Translations under genes and position numbers: made by a program
Assembly (NCBI GenBank): GCA_964346665.1
Contig: CAYFVC010000026.1
Span: 49,470 to 113,469 of the forward strand
Source: JAZGEG01 sp964346665
GTDB lineage: Archaea > Aenigmatarchaeota > Aenigmatarchaeia > QMZP01 > QMZT01
DNA: 64,000 bases
Reading direction: 5' to 3'
Notes under the pieces: generated by a model
What the model saw: only the letters and a program-made list of their open reading frames with translations
Databases searched by the model: none
What the model was told of the DNA's origin: nothing
Part shown: positions 51,079-58,905 of the stretch, piece after piece
How the letters are laid out: each line of letters begins with the position of its first letter
How positions within the stretch are numbered: the first letter of the stretch is position 1

Positions 51079-52442
51079 GCTTGTTCCTGCCCGAATTCGT
51101 ATAAAACCCTCATCGCCTTGGCAGCGCTTTGCGGGTAGGAAAAGGTCGGGATTCCAACATCCTCCATTGTTTTCTTCAAAACTTCTGTGTATTCTCCTCC
51201 AGCGGATATAACGAAAATTGGTTTTTCGCTTGTTTTGTACGCGTTTATAACTGTGTCGACTATTTCCCCTCCAAGCTTGGGAACCTGGAGGAGAACGATC
51301 ACTCCCACTATGTCGATATTAGGATCTCTAATCGCAGCGCTCAGGGTGTTTTGATATCTTTCAACATCTGCATCCCCTGTTAAGTCAATCGGGTTCTTGA
51401 TGATCACATAAGATGGCATTTTCTTTCGGAGAACTTCCATGGTTTTCTTACTCATCTTTGCAAGTTTTAACCCGTTGTTTATCACATGATCAGCAAGCAG
51501 AACCCCGAACCCTCCACCGTCTGTTATGATTTGAACACGGTCCCCTTTCGGTTTGGGTTGGGAAGAAAGCGTACGAGCGAAATCAAACAACTCTTCCATG
51601 TCGTTCGCCTGTATTATACCGGATTGTTTGAAAGCGGCTGAATACACCTCGAAGGATCCAGCAAGCGTTCCTGTATGGGAAGAAACCGCTTTCGTTCCAG
51701 CTGTAGTCACTCCACCCTTCAAAATTATTATAGGCTTCTTTCCTGCAATATTCTTTGCTATCTCAAAGAACTTCCTTCCTTCCTTAACCCCTTCGAAGTA
51801 CGCACATATAACTTTTGTTTTTCTATCCTTCACCAGATATCCCATCAAATCCGCTTCATCAACATCAACCGCATTCCCGTAAGATACGAACTTCGAAATC
51901 TTGTATCCTTTCCTTGACATCCAATCAATTACAACTGAACCTACCGCTCCAGATTGTGTGATGAAAGCGATGTTTCCTGTCTTTGGTCTTCCGAGTTTAT
52001 ATCTCGGGAGGAAAACCGTGTCCATCCCGCTCTCCGGGTCGTAAACGCCCAAACAGTTCGGTCCGATTATACTAATCCTGTATTTCTTTCCTATTTCCTC
52101 GAGTTTTTCCTCAAGTTTCGCGTTTCCTATCTCCTTGAATCCTCCGCTTATCACGATAACGCATCTTATACCCTTTCTTCCACAATCATTCAAAGCCTTA
52201 GGAACGAGTTCTGCTGGTATGGATATCACCGCAAGATCTACCTTGTCCTTTATATGTGTTACGCTTGCGTAACATTTCCTTCCAAGGAGTTTTTCCGTCT
52301 TGGGATTTACCGGGTAGACCTTTCCTTTGAAGCTCCCTTCTACAAAATTCCTGAAGATCACGTGCCCTATCTTCTTCTGGTCTCTGGAAGCGCCTATCAC
52401 AGCGACGGATTTGGGGTTGAAGAAGTAATTAAGTTTGTTCAT
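51075..52442 (-). CDS. acdA: ADP-forming acetate-CoA ligase, alpha subunit
   Basis: AcdA converts acetyl-CoA + ADP + Pi to acetate + ATP, the main energy-conserving step of many fermenting archaea. The 455-residue protein starts YFFNPKSVAVIGAS and has a CoA-binding Rossmann domain (to about 135), a succinyl-CoA-synthetase-like domain with ITQSGAVG, and the phosphohistidine in S-S-H-T-G-T-L-A-G-S (about residues 252-261). The ATP-grasp beta subunit is not in this window, although it is often adjacent. PPDK could supply its pyruvate-derived input. Confidence 0.94.
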   Translation of the reverse strand: MNKLNYFFNPKSVAVIGASRDQKKIGHVIFRNFVEGSFKGKVYPVNPKTEKLLGRKCYASVTHIKDKVDLAVISIPAELVPKALNDCGRKGIRCVIVISGGFKEIGNAKLEEKLEEIGKKYRISIIGPNCLGVYDPESGMDTVFLPRYKLGRPKTGNIAFITQSGAVGSVVIDWMSRKGYKISKFVSYGNAVDVDEADLMGYLVKDRKTKVICAYFEGVKEGRKFFEIAKNIAGKKPIIILKGGVTTAGTKAVSSHTGTLAGSFEVYSAAFKQSGIIQANDMEELFDFARTLSSQPKPKGDRVQIITDGGGFGVLLADHVINNGLKLAKMSKKTMEVLRKKMPSYVIIKNPIDLTGDADVERYQNTLSAAIRDPNIDIVGVIVLLQVPKLGGEIVDTVINAYKTSEKPIFVISAGGEYTEVLKKTMEDVGIPTFSYPQSAAKAMRVLYEFGQEQA

Positions 52443-52474
52443 AAAGATATTATTGAAAATTACAATATATTATT

Positions 52475-53647
52475 ATGGTTCGTAGGATAATATCCGAGAG
52501 GGAGGAAGAACTTCCGATATCAACGATCGGGGAATTGATTAAGGTCGCAGAGGAGAGCAAGGGGATAATATCCTTGGGGCCAGGAGAGCCTGATTTTGAT
52601 TCTCCAAGGAATATCATTAACTTCGCTTGTAAAAAATTGAGGGAAGGGTATACGCACTATTCTCCTCCGGGAGGGAGGAGCGAATTGAAGGAAGCTATAG
52701 CGAAGAAGCTGAAAAGGGATAATAAAATCGAAATCTCTCCTGATCAGGTGATCGTCACGACGGGTTCGACAGAAGCGATATTGCTGGTGTTGATATGCTC
52801 GATCGATCCCGGCGAAGGAGTTCTCATACCTGATCCAGGATTCCTCGCATACAAACCGGTTGTTGAAATCCTTAACGGAATGCCGCTTTCCGTTCCGCAT
52901 TGTGAAAGAGGTGGATTCCAGTTCAACATAGAAGAAGCGAAAAAAATCATCATCCCTGAGAAGACGAATGTGATGATTATAAATTCTCCTTCAAACCCAA
53001 CAGGTGTTGTGTTCAAAAGGAAAATATTGGAGGAAATAGCGGATTTCGTCTGCGAATATGATTTGATTGTGATATCGGATGAAGCTTACGAAAAGTTCGT
53101 GTATGAGGGGGAGAAACATATATCATTCGCCTCCTTGAACGGGATGGGCAAACGAACGCTTACGTTACAATCTTTCTCGAAAACATACGCGATGCCTGGC
53201 TTCCGGGTGGGTTACGCGGCTGGCCCTCAAAAAATCATAAACGCGATGAAAAAGATTCATATATATTCCACAATATGCGCTCCCACTGTTTCCCAAGAAG
53301 CTGCGTTAGAGGCGTTAAAGGGACCTCAAAATTCTGTGGAAAAAATGGTTAAAGAGTATAACAGGAGAAGAAAACTTATTGTGAAAGGATTTAATGAGAT
53401 AACCGGGTTTTCTTGTGTAGAACCCAGAGGAGCGTTCTACGTTTTTCCTAACATAAGGGAATTTGGTATGAAATCATTGGATTTCTCAAAATGGTTGTTA
53501 AGAAAAGCGAAGGTAGCGGTAGTACCAGGGACGGAATTTGGTAGGTGTGGGGAAGGTTATATAAGGTGTTCTTACGCAACCGCCTATGAAAAAATAGAGA
53601 AGGCTATGAATAGGGTTGAAAGTGTGGTGAAGCGATTGAATAAATAA
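52475..53647 (+). CDS. Class I/II aminotransferase (PLP-dependent)
   Basis: A 390-residue fold-type I aminotransferase. PLP-binding residues are visible: SLGPGEPDFDSP near the start, TTGSTEAILLVL (about 90-101), NSPSNPTGVVF (about 171-181), VISDEAYEKFVYEG and the Schiff-base lysine in S-F-S-K-T-Y-A-M-P-G-F-R-V-G-Y (about 231-245), followed by the R-C-S-Y-A-T Arg near the C-terminus. The motif set is typical of aspartate/aromatic aminotransferases; the amino donor is not determined. It is divergent from acdA, 32 bases apart. Confidence 0.92.
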   Translation: MVRRIISEREEELPISTIGELIKVAEESKGIISLGPGEPDFDSPRNIINFACKKLREGYTHYSPPGGRSELKEAIAKKLKRDNKIEISPDQVIVTTGSTEAILLVLICSIDPGEGVLIPDPGFLAYKPVVEILNGMPLSVPHCERGGFQFNIEEAKKIIIPEKTNVMIINSPSNPTGVVFKRKILEEIADFVCEYDLIVISDEAYEKFVYEGEKHISFASLNGMGKRTLTLQSFSKTYAMPGFRVGYAAGPQKIINAMKKIHIYSTICAPTVSQEAALEALKGPQNSVEKMVKEYNRRRKLIVKGFNEITGFSCVEPRGAFYVFPNIREFGMKSLDFSKWLLRKAKVAVVPGTEFGRCGEGYIRCSYATAYEKIEKAMNRVESVVKRLNK

Positions 53648-53659
53648 ACACCACATGAC

Positions 53660-53815
53660 CTTTGTTTCCTTTGGAAATTTATTTCTTTTAATTTATATAA
53701 ATTATTCATAATATAACATTGTTATATATTTTCCACTGGAAATTGAAAACAACTTTCCACAAGAAACCATGGTCTCGTGGGCATAACAATTTAAACCCTT
53801 GTTTCATATGGAAAA
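53660..53815. other. oriC: Predicted replication origin with mini-ORB repeats
   Basis: The interval before cdc6 holds four related palindromes: TTTCCTTTGGAAA (53665-53677), TTTCCACTGGAAA (53730-53742), TTTCCACAAGAAA (53754-53766) and TTTCATATGGAAA (53802-53814). The core TTTCC-N3-GGAAA matches the mini-ORB element bound by Orc1/Cdc6 in other archaea (GTTTCCAGTGGAAA-like). Between the first two, 53675-53730 is strongly AT-rich and could be the unwinding element. The G-string of full ORBs is absent. Location next to cdc6 is typical of archaeal origins. Confidence 0.72.
53711..53727. promoter_or_regulatory. Palindrome ATATAAC-N3-GTTATAT in the origin region
   Basis: A perfect 7-bp inverted repeat with a 3-base spacer in the AT-rich part of the cdc6 upstream region. 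A near-identical palindrome occurs at 55918-55936. Confidence 0.5.
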
Positions 53816-53817
53816 GT

Positions 53818-55026
53818 ATGGCCCAAGTTTCTTTAAATGATATATTCCAGAGATATGTGGAGAAGAGGACGACATTTAAAAGAAAGGATACCCTTTCAAT
53901 ACAATTCACACCAGAGAACATACCACACAGGGAGAAACAGATAAAACAACTCGGCATGATCCTCGCCCCCACTTTAAGGGAAGAAAAACCCTCAAATATA
54001 TTCATTTACGGAAAGACAGGAACTGGGAAATCCTTATGCATAAAATACACAACCTCTAAGCTCCTGGAAACAGCAAAGAACAACGGGAACGAGAAGATAA
54101 AAGTGATCTACATCAACTGCAAGATGAGCAAGGTCTCGGATACAGAATACCGCTTGCTTTCACAACTCATACTCAACTTCGGTGTGGAAGTTCCCTTCAC
54201 AGGTCTTCCCACAAACCAACTTTACCGGAAATTCTACGAACTCTTGGATGCGGCAGGACAAAACACAATCCTAGTTCTGGATGAAATAGACGCACTTGTG
54301 AATAAAGTAGGTGATGGTGTCCTCTACAACCTCACAAGGATTAACCAGGAACTCAAAAAAGCGAAACTCACGATAATTGGGATATCGAATAATCTCTTCT
54401 TCATGAACAACCTTGACCCAAGGGTCAAATCCTCTCTTTCAGAAGAGGAGAGGGTATTTCCTCCTTACAACGCAAACGAGCTCAAGGACATACTCACCGA
54501 AAGGGTTGGTTTTGCATTCCACCGAGACGTTGTTTCACCATCAGTTATAGCGAAGTGTTCGGCGTTGGCTGCGCAGGAACACGGAGACGCAAGAAAGGCC
54601 TTGGATCTGTTAAGGGTTGCAGGAGAAATCGCTGAGCGAATGGGCAGCAACAAAGTTTCTGATGAACACGTGGATTTCGCAGAAAGAAAACTTGACAGGG
54701 ACAAGACAACCGAAATCGTCCGAAACCAGCCAAAACAATCGAAATGCGTTTTGCTAGCGATAATCATGCTTTCAAAGAACAGGGAAAAGGGGATACAAAC
54801 AGGAGATATTTATGATCTATATGTTAAAATTTGCAGGAAAAGCAACCTGAAACCCCTAACCCAGAGGAGGGTTTCAGATCTGATTTCTGAACTAGACATG
54901 TTTGGAATAGTGAACGCGAAGGTTATATCAAAAGGAAGATATGGAAGGACCCGTGAAATAAAAATAGACCTATCTAACGAAATAGTTGAAAAAATCGAAA
55001 AAATTTTTGATACAGAGTTTATTTAA
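53818..55026 (+). CDS. cdc6: Orc1/Cdc6 replication initiator
   Basis: Orc1/Cdc6 binds origins and loads MCM. From the ATG at 53818 the 402-residue protein has an AAA+ domain with Walker A Y-G-K-T-G-T-G-K-S (about 64-72), Walker B I-L-V-L-D-E-I-D-A-L (about 150-159), sensor I near GISNNLFFMNNLDPR, and a C-terminal winged helix (GIQTGDIYDLYVKICR ... RVSDLISELDMFG). A longer frame opens at 53719 but its extra residues come from the origin repeats. The gene is followed by the DP1-like gene at 25 bases. Confidence 0.96.
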   Translation: MAQVSLNDIFQRYVEKRTTFKRKDTLSIQFTPENIPHREKQIKQLGMILAPTLREEKPSNIFIYGKTGTGKSLCIKYTTSKLLETAKNNGNEKIKVIYINCKMSKVSDTEYRLLSQLILNFGVEVPFTGLPTNQLYRKFYELLDAAGQNTILVLDEIDALVNKVGDGVLYNLTRINQELKKAKLTIIGISNNLFFMNNLDPRVKSSLSEEERVFPPYNANELKDILTERVGFAFHRDVVSPSVIAKCSALAAQEHGDARKALDLLRVAGEIAERMGSNKVSDEHVDFAERKLDRDKTTEIVRNQPKQSKCVLLAIIMLSKNREKGIQTGDIYDLYVKICRKSNLKPLTQRRVSDLISELDMFGIVNAKVISKGRYGRTREIKIDLSNEIVEKIEKIFDTEFI

Positions 55027-55051
55027 AATTTCCAACCCAAAATAAAAGGTT

Positions 55052-55924
55052 ATGAGCAAAAGAGAAATCGTAGGAATGTTTCTGAAGAAAGGCGTGCTTC
55101 TCTCACCGGAAGATCTCGAAAAGATAAACAAGGAAAACTACATGCAGACCCTGGAGAAGAAGACTAGTGAAACGAAAAAACAAATTGTAATCGAACCAAA
55201 AAGGGGCGAAATGTCTTCTGAAGAGTTCATCAAAACCTACAACAAGAAGTTCGAATTTTTAAGGGAAATATTACTCAAAAAGATAGATGCCGTTTCTATA
55301 AACAAAGGAAGGAAAGTTTTTTCAGAAGTCGCGATCATAGGAAGGGTTAAGGACATAACAGCGAGAGGATTTATCATCGAGGACGTGACAGGCGAAACAG
55401 AAGTCATAGGAGAAAACAAGGACGTGAAGGTGGGGAATGTTTTGGGGATGAAAGGGCATTTCAAGGAGAATTCTTTCTTTCCCAAACAAACAATCTGGCC
55501 CGATATTTCACTAGAAAACACCCCAAAACCAATTGGAGCGAATATCACGTTAACAACGAAAACAAAGGAAACAATGAACGGTTTAGTGATATGCCCGAAT
55601 GCGAAACCCTCGGAAAACATGATAACCGGCTTCGACAAACTCGGGCTTATAAAGATGTCGAAGGACGGAAAGGAAATTAGGATAGTTGCTTATTCCCCGA
55701 AGAATGAGATAAATGAGGAGGAAGCTGTGAAAATCCTTAAGAAAAGAATGATATCAGAAGAAGGAATCATTGACAATCTGATAACCGAAATACCGGATAT
55801 TCTTTGGATTTACAACAACAAGAGAAACTGGACAAGGAATTACAAAGGGGTTGTCATAGTATCTAGCGAGGAGAACAGTTTTGCTGAATACAGGAGGGAA
55901 GGAATAAAATTCGGAAAAATATAA
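55052..55924 (+). CDS. PolD small subunit (DP1)-like protein lacking a recognisable phosphoesterase
   Basis: A 290-residue protein. Its start (EIVGMFLKKGVLLSPEDLEKI, residues 5-25) and its OB fold (about 90-150, ending in T-I-W-P-D-I) match the N-terminal helix and OB domain of DP1. True DP1 continues with a phosphoesterase domain carrying D-x-H, G-D, N-H and H-x-H motifs and providing 3'-5' proofreading. From residue 150 to the end I find none of these, and the protein is much shorter than the usual 450-620. It may be an inactive DP1 or a distant OB-fold relative. The large subunit DP2 is not in the window. Confidence 0.7.
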   Translation: MSKREIVGMFLKKGVLLSPEDLEKINKENYMQTLEKKTSETKKQIVIEPKRGEMSSEEFIKTYNKKFEFLREILLKKIDAVSINKGRKVFSEVAIIGRVKDITARGFIIEDVTGETEVIGENKDVKVGNVLGMKGHFKENSFFPKQTIWPDISLENTPKPIGANITLTTKTKETMNGLVICPNAKPSENMITGFDKLGLIKMSKDGKEIRIVAYSPKNEINEEEAVKILKKRMISEEGIIDNLITEIPDILWIYNNKRNWTRNYKGVVIVSSEENSFAEYRREGIKFGKI

Positions 55925-55948
55925 CACTGTTATATTAAATTTAATATA
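55918..55948. promoter_or_regulatory. Two adjacent palindromes upstream of the phosphoesterase gene
   Basis: AATATAAC-ACT-GTTATATT (55918-55936) is an 8-bp inverted repeat similar to the one in the cdc6 upstream region. Overlapping it, 55931-55948 is a perfect 18-bp palindrome (TATATTAAATTTAATATA). Together they look like an operator or a TATA-embedded control site for the gene starting at 55968. Confidence 0.5.
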
Positions 55949-55967
55949 CTTCCACACAAGAATTAAT

Positions 55968-56642
55968 ATGCTCAAAATACTAGTAATCGCGGACGTACAT
56001 GGAGAATTTGAGAAGTTTTCGAAAGTTATAGATAAAACAAAAAAACACGATTTTGATCTTGTAGTGTGCCCAGGGGATTTCACCGATATCTTCAACACAC
56101 CTGAAGGTTATTCTCAGGTTGACATAGCCGAGTTAGTTCTTCAGAAAATTCTATCCCTTGGAAAACCCGTTTTTTGCATCCCAGGAAACCATGAACCTTA
56201 TGATATCCTAGACATGTTTGACGAATATAAAGTGAATCTCCATGGAAGGGTGAGGAAATTCAAAGGTTTCGAATTTACTGGTTTTGGCGGAGCTGCCACA
56301 CCCTTCAACACAAAATTCGAGCCGACTGAAGAGGAGATAAAGAATACACTCGAAAAAAAGGTCAAGGAAATAAAAGGAAAGTTCATACTCGTAACACACA
56401 ACCCACCTTTTGGGACGAACCTAGATAAAACCGAGACAGGTGAACATGTCGGTTCGAAAGTAATAAGGGAATTCATAGAGAAGAACAAACCTCTGTTGGC
56501 GATATCCGCTCACATTCACGAAGCCGAAGGGATTGATAAGTTAGGTGAGACAACGCTTTTCTACCCAGGAGTTGCTTACGAAGGGTATTATGGTCTGGTT
56601 GAGGTGGGAAAAGAAATAAAATGCGAAATCAAAAAATTCTGA
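55968..56642 (+). CDS. Calcineurin-like metallophosphoesterase
   Basis: A 224-residue binuclear metal phosphoesterase with the full motif set: I-A-D-V-H-G (residues 7-12), P-G-D-F-T-D (about 35-40), I-P-G-N-H-E-P (about 69-75), V-T-H-N-P-P-F-G (about 145-152) and S-A-H-I-H-E-A-E-G (about 181-189). This resembles small archaeal phosphoesterases such as YfcE-like enzymes with nucleotide or phosphodiester substrates. It follows the DP1-like gene by 43 bases that contain the two palindromes, so it may have its own promoter. The substrate is unknown. Confidence 0.92.
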   Translation: MLKILVIADVHGEFEKFSKVIDKTKKHDFDLVVCPGDFTDIFNTPEGYSQVDIAELVLQKILSLGKPVFCIPGNHEPYDILDMFDEYKVNLHGRVRKFKGFEFTGFGGAATPFNTKFEPTEEEIKNTLEKKVKEIKGKFILVTHNPPFGTNLDKTETGEHVGSKVIREFIEKNKPLLAISAHIHEAEGIDKLGETTLFYPGVAYEGYYGLVEVGKEIKCEIKKF

Positions 56643-57362
56643 TCATTCAATACCCTTTAATTTCCCCATAATATCCTCTATCTCTTCAATCTTACACAAG
56701 GCTATGGGTATGCCTTCAACTTCTGCGATATTCATTGCAACTTCGTCTACCTTGTCTATGCCATGAAGCACGACAAGTCCTGGCTGAAGGTTGGTCAGCT
56801 TTATGGCGACCATTGGAGTCTTCCCGGTCGAAACACCCGTGAATATCAAAGCACGTTGTGTTGTTGTACCATATAAATTTATGAGCTGGTTGTGTGAAAG
56901 TTCCAATATAGCCTTGACAGAATCTATTATGGTGTAGCCGTACACCTCCCTTTCAATAGACGCCCTTTTCGTGAGGATGTTGGCATTTATTTTCCTGCAG
57001 AACTCGTTGATTGGGACCCCGTTTTCGAATTCCTTTATGTCTATTATCGCTTTCGATATCGCAGAAGAACCGATGGAAGGGGTGAATGTTTTAATCACAT
57101 TTCCACCCCTTTTCATATCGAGGCTGAGAAGCGCTTGAACATACCTTCTTATAACATTTATCCCAGGGGACTTCCTCCTCCCTGACTCGTAATCAGATAT
57201 TACAGAAGACGTAATACCCATGTAGTTGGCGAGTTCCTTTTGCGAGAAGTCGAAAATACTCCTCCACTTCCTAAGGACTTGCTCAGGGTTTTCAGAAAGG
57301 ACTACCTCACCAGTTATATCCTTCGCAAGCCGATCCTTCGAAAGCTGAAATTCGTCAACCAT
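56643..57362 (-). CDS. XRE-type HTH regulator with a C-terminal effector-like domain
   Basis: A 239-residue archaeal transcription factor. The HTH_3 motif is FSQKELANYMGITSSVISDYESGRRKSPG (about residues 40-68, only partly quoted here). The C-terminal part (about 95-239) is a conserved archaeal domain with TTQRALIFTGVSTGKTPMVAIKLTN, seen in putative regulators of this type; its ligand is unknown. It is convergent with the phosphoesterase gene (no gap) and divergent from the TctA-like gene, with GTTTAAAC repeats in the shared region. Confidence 0.85.
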   Translation of the reverse strand: MVDEFQLSKDRLAKDITGEVVLSENPEQVLRKWRSIFDFSQKELANYMGITSSVISDYESGRRKSPGINVIRRYVQALLSLDMKRGGNVIKTFTPSIGSSAISKAIIDIKEFENGVPINEFCRKINANILTKRASIEREVYGYTIIDSVKAILELSHNQLINLYGTTTQRALIFTGVSTGKTPMVAIKLTNLQPGLVVLHGIDKVDEVAMNIAEVEGIPIALCKIEEIEDIMGKLKGIE

Positions 57363-57414
57363 AGAAAAGATTTACGTTGATTATTTAAAAAATTTAACCT
57401 CTATAATTCCCCGT

Positions 57415-57434
57415 GTTTAAACAAATGTTTAAAC
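57415..57434. promoter_or_regulatory. Tandem GTTTAAAC palindromes between divergent genes
   Basis: GTTTAAAC at 57415-57422 and again at 57427-57434: two perfect 8-bp palindromes 12 bases apart, about one helical turn. They lie between the XRE regulator and the TctA-like gene and could be that regulator's operator. Confidence 0.45.
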
Positions 57435-57468
57435 TCAATTTCTTAAATCATGAAGGGAAAAATTTTTA

Positions 57469-58686
57469 ATGTTCCTTGAAATTATGTTTTTCATTATTCT
57501 GGGAATATTCTTCGGTTTTATAACAGGCCTGATACCCGGCTTGCATCCAAACACGATCTTCATTCTAACACTTTCTTTAGCCTTCGCTTTCGTTGGACTC
57601 CCGATTCAGATGATACTGGCATTCGTGGTTTCACTCGCGGTTTCCAACACTTTCTTCGATTTCATCCCAACCATCCTGTTCGGAGCACCAGAGGAGGATT
57701 CAGTGCTTTCAGTCCTCCCAGGTCACAAGTTTCTCTTGAAAGGAAGAGGCTATGAAGCTTTATTCCTCGCTACGATGGGAGGTCTTGGCGTGATATTCTT
57801 AACAATTCTAAGCTTACCAGCCTTGTTTTTCTTCCTGCCCCTGATTTACAATTCCATAAAACCAGTGATGCACATAATCCTTTTATCAGTCGTTGCGTGG
57901 ATGATCTACATGGAAAAGAAACGTTTTCCTGCATTATTGGTGTTTTTGGTCGCTGGGATATTCGGCTTTATAACACTCAATTCGTTCCCCTCGGATGGGG
58001 CGATGTTTCCCGCGTTCACCGGACTCTTCGGGATGAGCACGATTCTGGTAAGCATAATGACAAGGGTGAGAATCCCCCCACAAAAAACACAGAAAGAAGT
58101 CAAGGGAGACTGGTTGAAAGGGAGCGTAACGGGATGGTTGGCAGGATTGCTAGCGGGATTGCTCCCCGGGATAGGATCTTCCCAGGCAGGGGTAATAGCG
58201 GCGCAGTTCACAAAGGCGAAACTGAGGGAATTTCTCATAGCGCTTGGAGGGATAAACACCTCAAACATTTTCTTCACCTTCATCGTTTTCTATGTCATAG
58301 GGAAGACAAGGTCAGGAGCGGTGTGGATGATTTCACAGGTTATTGATCACTTCACCTTCTCTGATGTATGCTTGCTGATGGTTGCAGGGGTTTTGACTTC
58401 GTTAATTTCGGGATTGCTTACGATCAAGGCGAGCAAGTTCCTCCTGAACAGGATGAAGAATTTAAATTACACGAAGATAATGTCATTCACTTTCTTAACC
58501 TTGATATTCCTCGTCATCACATTTTCCGGATTCCTTGGTCTGCTAGTCTCGGTTACAGGGATGTTCTTGGGGTTGCTGACGATCTCCCTTGGAATCAAGA
58601 GGACGCACCTCATGGGATTCCTTCTATTCCCAACCATTGTGTATTTCTCAGGACTGAACACATTGCTTTTCCAAATATTATGGTAA
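57469..58686 (+). CDS. TctA-family membrane transport protein
   Basis: A 405-residue membrane protein with about 10-12 helices. The TctA signature G-L-I-P-G-L-H-P-N-T (residues 21-30) is repeated in diverged form as G-L-L-P-G-I-G-S-S-Q-A (about 226-236), reflecting the internal duplication of tripartite tricarboxylate transporters. The archaeal branch (COG1784) occurs without the TctB and TctC partners, which are also missing here. The substrate is unknown. It may be controlled by the divergent XRE regulator. Confidence 0.88.
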   Translation: MFLEIMFFIILGIFFGFITGLIPGLHPNTIFILTLSLAFAFVGLPIQMILAFVVSLAVSNTFFDFIPTILFGAPEEDSVLSVLPGHKFLLKGRGYEALFLATMGGLGVIFLTILSLPALFFFLPLIYNSIKPVMHIILLSVVAWMIYMEKKRFPALLVFLVAGIFGFITLNSFPSDGAMFPAFTGLFGMSTILVSIMTRVRIPPQKTQKEVKGDWLKGSVTGWLAGLLAGLLPGIGSSQAGVIAAQFTKAKLREFLIALGGINTSNIFFTFIVFYVIGKTRSGAVWMISQVIDHFTFSDVCLLMVAGVLTSLISGLLTIKASKFLLNRMKNLNYTKIMSFTFLTLIFLVITFSGFLGLLVSVTGMFLGLLTISLGIKRTHLMGFLLFPTIVYFSGLNTLLFQILW

Positions 58687-58905
58687 CCCCTTCATTTCCT
58701 ATGAAACACGTGAAAAATCGACGTATATAGACCAAATTAACATCTTTGAATCTCCATGGGAAATGAAGGTTATTTCACATTCACATGAGTCATTGAAGTA
58801 AAATCATGAAGTTCTTACTCTCAAACTTCACAAGAAATTTCTTTCTAAATTTCTGGGTTCACATTCACGGTGAACTTTGACTAAACTTCATAATTAGGAA
58901 AAAAT
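58687..58905. other. Intergenic region between convergent genes, with short repeats
   Basis: About 219 bp lies between two stops (TctA-like and PolB). No ORF is seen. It contains the repeat TTCACATTCAC twice (about 58770 and 58859), AGAAATTT/AAATTTCT as an inverted repeat near 58839-58860 and TGAAGTT/AACTTCA as another near 58810-58835. It may hold bidirectional terminators or a small RNA; I find no decisive signal. Confidence 0.4.

Noticed and set aside
53719..53817. N-terminal extension of Cdc6
   Set aside because: The extra codons translate the origin repeats; family members begin near the ATG at 53818.
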